From Piliocolobus tephrosceles (Eukaryota; Chordata; Mammalia; Primates; Cercopithecidae), in contig NC_045446.1 of the NCBI RefSeq assembly GCF_002776525.5, forward strand, positions 62,054,160 to 62,118,159: 64,000 bases of DNA, given 5' to 3'. The translations under genes and the position numbers were made by a program. Below, in pieces: positions 33,401-46,300 of this stretch. The notes beneath the pieces are model-generated. The model saw nothing but the letters and a program-made list of their open reading frames with translations. It was not told the origin of the DNA and ran no database searches. The first letter of the stretch is position 1. Every line of letters begins with the position of its first letter.

Positions 33401-36400
33401 GCTGTTGGAGGGTCTGTGCTAGCTGGGCCTGCTCCTCTTTGGCCTGCTGCTTCAGGTCAGCCAGTTCTTGATCCTGTTGCTGGATGGTGGCATTGAGTGT
33501 GGTGAGCTCAGAGGTCAGAGAGGCCACCTGGGCAGTCAACCGGGCCCCATGAGCCTGGGAGGCCTGCTCCAGCTCTTCCTTGGCCTGGCTGAGGTTGGAG
33601 ATGGAGCTCTGCAGGTTGGCAATCAGGCTAGATAGCTGCTGCTTTTCTTCTTCAAAGTGGTCCCGCTCAGCAAGCAGCTTGGCTTCCTGCTGGCCCTGCT
33701 CAGTCTCCAGCGTCTCCACCCTGGCTTGGAGCTGTGTGTTGTTTGCAGCAAGAGTGGCTGCCTCTTGTTTCAGGGTTTCCAGCTGGTGGTATAAAGAGAT
33801 AAACTGGGATCAGCATGACTCCTCAGTCACCAAGCCTCCTCTGGAAATGGAAGAACACCAGGAACCCAAAGGTACTGAATATGAGTGCACACCAACTCCC
33901 AGCACACAGGTCGTCCTGTGCATTCCTACCTGCAAGACATCACCCAGCACCTCGCCCTTCTCCTGGGGTGGGTTCTCCCGCAGCAGGGCCAAGTGTTCTT
34001 CCAACTGTGAAAGTTTTCCCTGAAGGATTTCGTTCTTCTCTTCAAGGCATTTCTGGGAGTAAATGAGACCCATGTGAACAGAGAGGTGGAACAGGCACCA
34101 GATTACCACACAAGCCTCATAAACATCAACAAACATGGGGCCCATCATCTTGTTACCAAGATATCCCTTTGCCATGACCTAGAAAAAAGCAGAAACCATG
34201 GAACTGGGAGCATGAGGGACCTGACTCTCCAGACCTAGTTCTAAGGCAGAATCAAATCATAATGTGACCTTCTTACTACTTCCCCAAGGCTGCTGAGTTT
34301 ACTTCAAATTTCCTTACTGTATACCCTTCCTCAGATAAGTCTTGAGTCCTAGATTATCCAAATCACCACCAGCTGCCCACCATCCTCTGGGCAGCACTGG
34401 CAGCAGCTGCAACATCCCCCAGTCCCAAACCCACTTCTTCACCACTGTTCACTAAGCACCTATAAGAGGCTGTGCTGGATGCATCCCTATTTTTTTTTTT
34501 TTTTTGAGACGCAGTCTGCCCTGTCGCCTAAGCTGGAGTGCAGTGGCGAGATCCTGGCTTACTGCAACTTTCGCCTCCCAGGTTCAAGAGCTTCTTCTGT
34601 CTCAGCTTCCCAAGTAGCTGGGACTACAGGCATGCATCACCACACCCAGCTAATTTTTCTTTTTGTATTTTTAGTAGAGACAGGGTTTCACCATGCTGGC
34701 CAGGCTGGTCTCGAACTCCTGACATCAGGTGATCCACCCGCCTTGGCCTCCCAAAGTACCGGGATTACAGGTGTGAGCCACCGTGCCCGGCCTGGGTGCA
34801 TTCCTGAATTTCTAATTCACCTACAAATGTGAGAGGCAGCTATTACTATTTCTCTTACAGAGCAAGAACCTGAAGCAGATGCTAAGTGCCTTGATCAAGG
34901 GCTACATGGTTATTTTTTTTTTTTTTTTTTTTTTGAGATGGAGTCTTGCTCTGTCGCCCGGGCTGGAGTGCAGTGGCCGGATCTCAGCTCACTGCAAGCT
35001 CCGCCTCCCGGGTTTACGCCATTGTCCTGCCTCAGCCTCCGGAGTAGCTGGGACTACAGGCGCCCGCCACCTCGCCTGGCTAGTTTTTTGTATTTTTAGT
35101 AGAGACGGGGTTTCGCCGTATTAGCCAGGATGGTCTCGATCTCCTGACCTCGTGATCCGCCCGTCTCGGCCTCCCAAAGTGCTGGGATTACAGGCTTGAG
35201 CCACCGCGCCCGGCCATACATGGTTATTATTACTAAGTGGCCAAGTTGGGTTCTTACCAATAGCAACCGTAACAACTGGTTCACCGAGAGCCTACTTTAC
35301 ACTATGTGATGTGTGAAGTGCTTTACATACATTTTCTCATAATAGGTGATGAGGCTGCTACTCGTTATTACTCCCATTTTAGGGAAATAATGCTTAGAAA
35401 AACAGGCTGATTAACTTGTCCAAGATCCACATCTTATAAACAGCAGAGATAGGATTGAAAGGTATACTGTAAAGTGAGGGCACTGACTGGGGAAAAAAAT
35501 AAAAATAAATTAAAAAAAAAGAAAGGTGTACTAGACTGAAGCCCACAATCTTTCAACCTTTCAATTACAGCACACTATCAAACCTTGAAGAGAAAGCAGC
35601 TTACTACCCAAAGGCCCAGAAGAGCACAGTGGTAAACTGGACTCAGCTTTGCATGTGTGGTCAAGACTGTGGCTGTGACCCCAGCAGAGGGTTACCTTAT
35701 CCTGCAGGGCTGTGCTGAGCTCCTTCTCCAGCTGGGCCTGCTTCTCCAGCCACTCCTGAGTGGCCCTGCTGTGCTCCTCTGTCAGCTCATTGAGGGCATC
35801 CTGTAGCTGCTGCAGGTGACTGGCAAACTCCCGCAGCTGAGATGGGCGAGTGAGAATCCCCATCACCCAGGGTCAACGCTGACCCTACCACTGCTGTCTG
35901 CTCCCTGAACCCCAGGGGCTGGATGCCTCCAATTATCCTGCCAACCCTCCACAAACCAATCACAGCCATCACACCTCTAATTCAGGACCACAAATCAAAC
36001 TTTAGGATCACAACTCAGTACCTGGGAAGCAGCCAATTATGGGACAAGGAAAGGGGCAAAATATGCAGGTCTCTGGAGAGACTGGAGCGTAAGACAGGTG
36101 CTGGGACATTCTTCTCAACCCTCTCTTGGGGAGCCTTCCAGACCGCCTCAGCCCTGAGGGGCCTCCATGCACACACCACCTTAACACCCACCTTAAAGGA
36201 AAGGTCTCCATTCTCCTCCAAAAGCTGGCTGATCTTGCGATCCATCTGGCTCTTCTCTGTCTTCAGGTCCTGGCACTGCTTCAGGGTTTCATGCAGCCGC
36301 ATGGTAAGGCTGCGAGGGAGGGAAGCAGCGAGAAGAGGGTATGGATGGGCCCCTGGCTGGGTGCACGCAGGGGCTGGAGCCTGGGAAGGAATGCAGGGAG

Positions 36401-38866
36401 AGCTGTACCTCTCATTCTTGTCACGTAGCTCCTCAAGCTCCCTGGGCTCCAGTGGGCTGGCTGCCTGCTTCTCATTCAGCAGGGCTAGGCGGTCAATGCG
36501 CTGCTGCATCATGGCTATCTGTGCATCTGCCCAGAGTGGAGGGAGGAGGAGAGGAGAATCAGCACAGAACTATGTGCAGGAGGGGAAGGGAGGAGGTGGC
36601 ATAGGGAGGAGGAGGCATACGGAGGAGGAGGAATATGGTATCCAATCTAAGGGAAAGAGAAGATGGGGACAAAGACAGAACCCAACTTCCAGGAGGTCAG
36701 CTTGACCACAGGCCCAGGGCTGAGCTCTAAGCTCCAGGGGCCAGCAGAGGGGACAACATGGGAGGCCAAGGGGACATCCTTCTGGCAAGTCTATTCACAC
36801 ATCTGCCAGCATGCCAGCCACCTACCCTTCTCGGTGAGGAGCTTGCGGTTCTCAGCCAGCTCCAGCTCCAGCTCATCCCTATTACTTCTCTCATCGGCAA
36901 GCTGCTTCTTCAGCCGTCTCATCTGGAACTGTGGGGTCTGCAGGATATCGCCCATGGGAGAAGCTGGAGAACCTGAGAGAAAGCTGAGGAGGGAGAAGGC
37001 CCAGTTGCATTGGTAAGAGCCTAAGATCTGAAGCAATCAGCAACAGGCAGCAGGAAGGGAGTGGGGTCTGTGGAAGTGTCCACTAGCAGCTGGGAGGCCT
37101 GTGCACCTGGGTTCTATTTGCAGCGCTACCTCAAGCCTCATGACATGATCTTGGGAAAATTTTTCTTCTCACTGCCTTAATTTCTTTGTCAGAAAAAAAA
37201 AGTGATACATTATCCTTGGCTCTGCAGAGATGTGCTAAGAGAAGGGACTTCATTGTAGTCTCCGAGGAAGAAGGGTATTCCATAAACAGGGAACAGCTTT
37301 TGAGGGAGACCTTCTGCGCACGACAAATCCCAACCAATTCCCCCCATTAATACTGGGGAGGTGAGGAGATCCCAGATCTACAGGATTCTCCAAGCACTCC
37401 CAGAGGCTGGTCAACAGCTTAACTCTAGAAGGTAGGAATGTGAGGAATAGATGGATGCTGAGGCCCTATCCCAGGAGGAAAGGCCCAGAACATACTTGTT
37501 CCCACTGGAAGAGGAGGCAACCTTCTGTAGCTCTAGGAAGCGAATCTCCCTCTTGGCCTGGTGGCTAGGTGGGGAGAGCTCTTCAGGGAATGTGCTAGAA
37601 CAGGTAGAAGGGACAGGAGCTGGGGGTAAGAAATAGACAAAATAAATCAACAAAGATTAGTAAGAAGGTGAAAAGATTTGCATCTTTATGCAATCTGAGA
37701 ACTTGGCCTTAGTGGGAGTGAATCCGTGGATACTTATTATGTAAACTACTAAGGAAGGCACTGGGCAGAACCTGGTGTCTGGGTTATCCACAGTTCCGTG
37801 TCTCTAACCAAAAGAAAGTGCAGGGCTTCCATTTCTACAGAGCATCACTACTCAGAGCACAGTGGAGTGAGGGTGTTCTCTGGCTCCGAAACTGCACCAA
37901 GTGCTCAGCTTTTTCCTCAAGTTCATACTGCAGAGACGGCTTGGGGAGCCCTGAGCAGGATCTCCTCGCAGCCCCCAAAAAACCCTTCCTATCAGAGCCA
38001 CTGGCTGCCATTTGGAATTCTTTCCCCCAAAGTCTTGTACCTCCAAAATGCCCTCCTCCTCAAAACCCTTCTCTTTCCTTGGTTTCTGTGACCACTTTTG
38101 TAGGACTTTCCTACCTCTAATCACCCATTCTTAGTCTCCTCATCTGCTCCTCCCTCCTCTACCCACCCTCTAAGCTCCCAGAGATCTGATGGGGCCTCCT
38201 GGCTCTGCCCATAGTGCCCACGGCTTCAGTGGCCATCCAATGCTGACTTGCAAACCTATCTTCTGGTTCAGAGCCAGCTCCTGAATTCTGGACTCACATT
38301 TCCAACATCTCCACCTGAAGGTCTCATGAGGAACCTGAATACAAGGAACATCAAACTCAATGGCTAGAACTCGCCTGGACCTCCTTCTTACACTCCTATC
38401 ATCCACCAGCTGACCTCTTCATCAGAAGACCAGCAGAACGATCACTCTTTCTACTGTAGCACCAGCCGAGACCGTTGATATATTCCGTACTTAGATTCCT
38501 TATCATATTTCCTGGTTTACGTATCTGCCTTTCCACCTAGAACATGTGCTACATGATGGGAAAAACGTTTTTTAAAAGACTGTGGGCTGGGTGCAGTGGC
38601 TCATGCCTGTAATCCTAACACTTTGGGAGGCTGAGACAGGTAGATCACCTGATGTCAGGAGTTTGAGACCAGCCTAATCAACATGGTTTAACGCCATCTC
38701 TACAAAAAATACAAAAATTAGCCAGGTGTAGTGGCGTGCACCTGTAATTCCAGCTACTCAGGAGGCTGAAGCAGGAGAATTGCTTGAACTTGGGAAGCGG
38801 AGGTTGCAGTGAGCTGAGATCCGGCCACTGCACTCCAGCCTGGGTGACAGAGAGAGACTCCATCTC

Positions 38867-38897
<31 letters not shown>

Positions 38898-40298
38898 CTG
38901 TGCATTATCAGCTTCTAAGCCTAGAGTAATGATTGGTTGAAAAATAAAAAACAAAAGTAGGTATGATCACTTGTAAATATCCTACATCACTGCTGCCAGG
39001 CAGCAAGGAGGAGCTCCATAGGAACTGAGATGATACATGACCCAGAAATCGACCTACTCCATTACACACACTTATCCTGACCACCAACTCTGCCTTGTGT
39101 TGGGGACAGAAACAAACCCCCACCACACTTCTTGACAACTCAGGATCCTAGTATTCCCCATTTCAGAGATGAGGGGATTCTCAGGAGTATATACCTACTC
39201 ACCTTTCTGTAGGAAGTTCTCTAGGTCCTCATTAAGGTTTAGCCCATCCTCATGGTCCAGCACAAATTTAAGAATGACAGCCAACTCAGCCTGGGCCACA
39301 GAGAGAAAAAGAGCATCACTGAGGTGTTAGGCCTCTGAAGGGATGGCTACCAGGAGCTCCACCCTGGCAGTGCCAGTCCCTGCACTAGAAGCCTGCTGGA
39401 TCCCATTCTCCCTCTCAGAGCTGAGGTCCTATGACCCAGCCAACAACATTCAACTAGAGATATGTTCACCCCACTTGCTCCCTTCCCTCCCACCTCCCCT
39501 CAAGGTGTACCCAAGTCAGAGTTCCTGACTGACTTCACTCCTGACCACAAGTGAAGTGACTGTTAAGGAAAGTAACACAATCAGAAAGTTGCTTTTATTG
39601 TTATTGTTGTTAAGGAACAAGGTCTTGCTATGTCACCCAGGCTGGAATACAGCAGCACAATCATAGCTCACTATAACCTCCAACTCCTGGAGGAGTCAAC
39701 TCCTCCTCCTCAGCTTCCCAAGTAGGTAGAACTACACACACACACTGCCACACCCAGTTCATTTTTTTTTTTTTTTGAGATGGAGTCTCGCTCTGTCACC
39801 CAGGTTGGAGTGCAGTGGCCGGATCTCAGCTCACTGCAAGCTCCGCCTCCCGGGTTTATGCCATTCTCCTGCCTCAGCCTCCCGAGTAGCTGGGACTACA
39901 GGCGCCCGCCAGCTTGCCCAGCTAGTTTTCCGTATTTTTTAGTAGAGACGGGGTTTCACCGTGTTAGCCACCAGGATGGTCTAGATCTCCTGACCTTGTG
40001 ATCCGCCCGCCTCGGCCTCCCAAAGTGCTGGGATTACAGGCTTGAGCCACCATGCCTGGCCAGTTCATTTTTTTAAAAAAATCCTTTTTGTTGAGACAGG
40101 GTCTCGCTATGTTACCCAGGCTGATCTTGAGCTCCTGGCCTCAAGCAATCCTCCTGTCTCAGCCTCCCAAAGTGCTGGGATTATAGGCGTGAGCCACCAC
40201 ACCCAGCCAGGAAGCTTTTATATATAACTATGTTGGCATCTTCCAGATGACCCTACCAGAGGAAAGGATGAGATAAATGAAGTGCAAGTTCTGTGGAA

Positions 40299-40329
<31 letters not shown>

Positions 40330-43300
40330 CACATATAGGAACAGAGAATAATTTCTATGTATTATCCTAAAACACATTACAGTTAAATATATGCACATAA
40401 AAAAGGACTTGAAAGTACATCCTTTAAAATGTGAGCAACCTCTGGGAATGAGTTTATCGGCAACTGTTATTTCCTTCTGCATGCTTTTCAACATTTCCCA
40501 GATTTTCTATGATGAATGGCAATAACTGTTATAACTGTATTTTTAAAAAGACCAGTATCTGCTGTTGAAAAACAAGTCAGGTGAGGTGAAGCATGGGCTA
40601 GGCCCGCTAGGTGGCATGGAGGCACAAGGGCTTACCTGAATTTTATATTCAAACTGTTCCCAGTCCCTGGGACTTTTGGAGCTCATGGTAGAGTGGTATA
40701 AGAGCAGCATGGTCATCTAGAAGCCAAACAGGAGGCAGTCACTGCGTGGGGCTGTCTCTTGTCTTAGTGGCCCCATTCTGGGCAGTTCTGGGGACTCTGA
40801 GCTATTCTGGTGATTCTTCTAAAAGTCCTAGAATCCAGCAACCCCAGGCCACCATCCTTAACAGCTCCAGGAAACATTTTGGTTTTTTTTTCAATTGAGG
40901 ACACAGCGTACACTATACAAAAAACTGAGCACCAAGATTCCTGCATGGCTCAATTCCTGGACTCATGGAATCCTGGGTGTGAAGCTTTAGGTACCCTCTA
41001 TAGGTCAGCACCCAAAAAGAACGGAGGGAATGAAGCAGACTGAGCTATAATAAAAATATGGTGATAGTCGAGTGAGACCTGATTTCTGCCAGGTCTCCAC
41101 CAAGGCCCACAGTAATGGTCTAGTAAACTATTGTTTATTTCATAATCTCTGTCATAAGATCATGGGCTCCTAGAATCCTTGGGCTAAATCAGCCTGTGAC
41201 TCAGACAGGTGGCTGCCTGGTTCTACCTCCAACGTACTAGAGCCCCAGAAATAAAGCACCCATCATCTTCCCTTGGGTTAAGAGAAGGCCCTGCAGGGTC
41301 CCTCAGGTACCATCACTCCAACCCTGCTCCGTCTCCCCAGTCGGGTATTCCATAAGTACCTTGGCCAGTTCCAGCTCTGATCCCTCTAGCACCTTCTGTG
41401 CAGACACCAGGCATTCTGGAGAAGAGGGATGTTTTTGATTTTCTGCAATGACAACAATGTAGAAAACAGAGTGAACTTCCTGGGAACCATACCTGAGATC
41501 CCAGAACACTTAAATCTGGGGAGCAGAATGGCTATCTCTGGTGGAGCTATGAGATGTAGGGCTCCTTACTCCTATGCCCTCTTTCCCCTGCCTTACAATT
41601 TTCCATCTGAAGTCAGTTCTATCCTGGGTCAATCCAAGGGCTACAGGGATAATGGAAGAAGAAAGCAGCCTGGGAATTCACAGCAACTCTGGGTCATGAC
41701 ATTGCACTCTCCCACCCACACACCAACTCTCTCTCAGCACCACAGAGGAAGAGCCCAGAGATGCCAGGTCACTTAGAATCCTGTTCCAACTGAGATCACA
41801 GAGGAAACCTGCAGCTGGGTCAGAGGAGGACAACTGGGGATACCTGACTCTTATGCTGCCCAAGGGTCTGGGCTCAATTATTAACACCTTGCTTTATCTA
41901 AATATAGCCTCACTTTTCCTGTAATTCTCTAGGGGTGGAGATGGCGGCTAGCTCCCCATGTCAAAGACGAGGACTGTGTGGTCTAAGGCTGGACAAGGGG
42001 AGGGGAACTGAAAAGCACTGTACTAGAAGCTTTGCATATGTTCTTATTTAATCCACCCATCCACTTGAAGAACAGTTATCATCTCCATATTATACATAGA
42101 GAACCTATGTCCAGAAAGGTCACACAAGCAGTGAGGGAGGTCAAGATCAACCTTAATCTGCCTCTGCCCCTACACCTATCACCTAAGCAACGAATTCAAA
42201 GTTATCTGGGAAAAATAGTTTTTCTTGCAAGGGAAAGACTCTTGCTTCTATCTCCTTGAAGCTGGGGGGAACAGAAACTTCAGGTGCTCAAAGAGTTCAA
42301 GGTGATAGGTCCCAAAAAGTAACCTTCTGGCTACACCTAGATCTCTGAGAAGGGCTCTGGGACTGAAGGGACACTCTTCTTACACCAACTGATGGAGGCA
42401 TCACAAGACCCAGGGGATCTGAACCAGCTGTTTTAATCTTTGTGTTAAAGAGTGGGGAGTCTTGAAATTTTTCTCCTCTAGACACTCATGAACTAGTTCC
42501 TCTGGACTCTCCAATCCCACGAGCTGAGGAAGCAGCTTCTTCATAGCTGGGTAAGAAAGGTGCTTACTCTGCAGAAAACTGCAAACAAAGTCCAGTCTCT
42601 CTGGCACCGGCTGCTGCAAGATTTGCTGTCCCTCTTCAGTGCCATGGCTAGAAAAAGAGCAAGTATTAGGACCAGAGTATTCAGCAATCTTTGCCTCTTT
42701 GCTGCTGCATTTCATACTACCTCCCCATTCCTTCCAGTCTTGATCTCTGCTGGATCTGGAAGAGATCCAGATCAGATCGGGAGACAGGTGACAGATACCA
42801 GGATACCATTTATCCAGAAGGAACTGTCTGGAGGGTGGGAAGTGGAGACTTGAGGCATGGGGTTCTTCTGGAAAAGATGGCATTCTATCATCCTCTTTGC
42901 ATATATAAAAAAGCTCTGTGGAAAGGGGCTGAGAGGAGATGGAGGTAGCCCAGATGAATGGGAAGCTGGATTACACCATCTGGAATGTCTCAACTCTAAG
43001 CTGTCAGGAAGCCTAGAGAACACACCTAGGGTAAGAGTGAGAGAAGACCATGGGGAAGGAAAAACACATCCAAGAACTGAAAGAACAGGAGGAAACAAGG
43101 CTCTGAAGTGACAGGGTGAAATTCCCCCACTAGGCTGAAGGCTGAGATGACAAAAAGCCTCCCAGAGGAAGATCCCAGGGACTAGTTTTTTGTTTGTTTT
43201 TTTGAGACAGAATCTCGCTCTGTCGCCCAGGCTGGAATGCAGTGGCACGATCTCGGCTCACTGTAACCTCTTGTCTCCTGCGTTTAAGCAATCCTCCTGC

Positions 43301-46300
43301 CTCAGCCTCCCAAGTAGCTGGGATTACAGGCATGGACCACCACACCTGGCTAAGTTTTGTATTTTTAGTAGAGATGGGGTTTCGCCATGTTGGCCAGGCT
43401 GGTCTCAAACTCCTGACCTCCACCCACCTCAGCCTCTCAAAGTGCTGGGATTACAGGCTAGAGCCACCGTGCCCAGCCAGGACTAGTATTCTCGATTAGT
43501 GGTTCTTGTCTGTACTTGCTTTACTGGAAGAGCAGGCAGTGTGAAGAGAGCATGAGGAGAGGGAGACAGCAGGGGGAGCTCTCACACAGCCCAGGAGGCT
43601 GCGGCAGAATTGCTTCAACCCAAGAGACAGAGATTACAGTGAGCAGAGACGGTGCCACCACTGCACTCCAGCCTGGGTGACAGAGGGAGATTCTGTCTCA
43701 AAAAAAAAAAAAGAATACTAGTCCCTGGGATCCTCCTCTGGGAGGCTTTTGCCATCTCAGCCTTCAGCCTAGTGGGGGAACTTTGCTGGATCCCCTAGCT
43801 AACTGTGGTTCCATTTTCAGAAGCAGCAAGTGAAATACCACTTCAGTTAGAAAGCTAAATTCTCTAGGCTACAGTGGGAGATCCTGATTAGTGGGCCCCT
43901 TGTTTCTCAGAATCTAAACCCCTAGTTCTCAGCCAACTTTCTGGAGGGCAGGGCAGGTCCAGAAACTTCCAATGCCAGAGACATCATGAAAGCACAAGCG
44001 TCATCCAAGCCAAGACTATGACTGTACCTCCCCCCATACCCCATGTGATTACAAAGGCTTCTTCCAAGTGAATCCCCCACTAGAGGCGCTCTGTCTGGAT
44101 AGTTGGTCTGAGATCAGAGACTCCTACAAAGTCTTAAGGAGATGCTAATCTCTTACAGACTCCCAAATGAGCCATTTCCCCTACCCACCCACAATCTGGA
44201 ATGTTGTGACTTCTTGGCTCAGTGTGGAGCAGTATTTACCTCAGAGTATTCCATTAACTAAAAATAAAAAGAGGTTCTCAGGTGAAATGTTTGAGAAATG
44301 CTGGGTTAAACTAAACTGAACATTTTTATAAAAGATACAACACGCATTATTTCCTAAACCTATTTGATCACAAAACCCTTCCCCCTACCCCACACAAAGC
44401 CTGGTGTAAGTAAAGCTGCATGGAGCATGCTTTGGACAACAGTAGTCCTAGAGAAATCCAGCCCATCCTTTAAGACAGTGCTGAAGTCTCATCTCTGTCA
44501 GGAAGCCATCCACAACTCCTGCCAGTCATGCCTCCACTGTCCTCCAGCACTCATGAATGCAACTGCACCATTTACAACTGCCCACTCCAACTGCACTAGC
44601 TGAAAGCCAGGAATAAAGTAGGTGCTCAATACATATGGGCTGACTGACAACTGAGGGATGCTTTTTACTGAGAAATAAATGTCAGCAAGATAAACGTCAG
44701 AACTGTAAGTTTTCTAGCAAAATGTCTCCACTATACTTTGTTGTTCAAGCCTCACAGCTATCAAAGAGATGGGACAGCCTTTTTTGCTTTAGCTATTCAC
44801 GCACAGAAGAACAGAAAGGGAAACTTGTCAGAGGGGTTGATCCCAGTTAATTTTCCCATAGAGAAGGCCAAGTGGCCAAGCAATTAAACCCTCCTCAATT
44901 CCCACAGCTTCTTTTTTTTTTTTTAAGAATTATTTTTTAAAGAATTGTTTTTCTCAGGGCGCCCCTTGTCCAGTGTGCAGACAGGAGTCACCCAACTCCC
45001 ATAGCTTCTATCTACCCTCCAACCTTGCCATCCTCTGCTGCCCTCTGCTGAGAACTAGGCTGCTGATTTAGGTTGGCACTAGTAGCAGTACCAGAAATGT
45101 AAGAGCCAGAACATATTAACCAAGAACCTCCATTTCACAAAAGGAAGCTGGTCTGCAATGTGCTGGATCTGAGATGGAGATTAGCGTTAACCTGGGATTT
45201 TTTTTTTTTTTTTTTTTTTTTGAGACGGAGTCTTGCTCTGTCGCCCGGGCTGGAGTGCAGTGGCCGGATCTCAGCTCACTGCAAGCTCCGCCTCCCGGGT
45301 TTACGCCATTCTCCTGCCTCAGCCTCCGGAGTAGCTGGGACTACAGGCGCCCGCCACCTCGCCCGGCTAGTTTTTTGTATTTTTAGTAGAGACGGGGTTT
45401 CACCGTGTTAGCCAGGATGATCTCGATCTCCTGACCTCGTGATCCGCCCGTCTCGGCCTCCCAAAGTGCTGGGATTACAGGCTTGAGCCACCGCGCCCAG
45501 CCAACCTGGGATTTTAATATCGCCTACCTCCAACTCCCCCTCCTACTGCAGCCTAGGTTCAGGCAACACCCTAGAAGACAACTTGAAAATGAGTATCCTG
45601 AATTTTTGATGCTTCCTATGAAAATTTCCTACCAGGTTATAAACCTACAGTGGCTAACCCAAGGACAACACACATCCTTACTCTTGGGTACATCTACTGC
45701 TCTTGTCACCAGGCCAAGGAAATTTCTCTCTTCAAAAGCAAAAGTTCCTTGATCTATTCTGAGGTCATAAAAGCATGCTGCCCCATATTTTGTGTTACAA
45801 TACAAGGCATATTATACCTGGCTGCTTCACTTTTAGTGAGGTTAAAATTAAACACAGAGTTAGGTATTGCCAGCCTAATGGTTTTACCAGCCATTAATGT
45901 TAGGTGCCTGGATCTATCACTTCCTTAGGGTTTGCAAAATAATGATTTTCAATAGAAGTTCCAAAATGCTGACTTACAGGTGGTACACAACCCCAACTAT
46001 GAAGTGTCTTTGCCAAAAAAAAAAAAAAAAAAAAAAAGTGAATCAAACTTAGATCTAATTATCAGTATATAGGCAACAAGGGGAACAGTGGAACAAGTTA
46101 AGCCGAATCATAATAATGCAATTAACAGAATCCAGGATTTAAGAATTTCTGTAAGATTAAAAAAAAATGAGGTGGTGTCGAGTGAGGAGAAAAAAAAGCA
46201 GGAAACAAAACTGGTGAGAGGAAATGATTCCCTGATGAAAGATCTTAAACACCAGGCTGAAGATTTTAGATTTCTACCTATTAAAAATGAATACTCACTG

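Noticed and set aside
35720..35840. Possible tRNA or microRNA genes near NUMA1 exons
   Set aside because: No cloverleaf with A and B boxes and no convincing hairpin were seen. The NUMA1-hosted microRNA I recall would lie upstream of this window.
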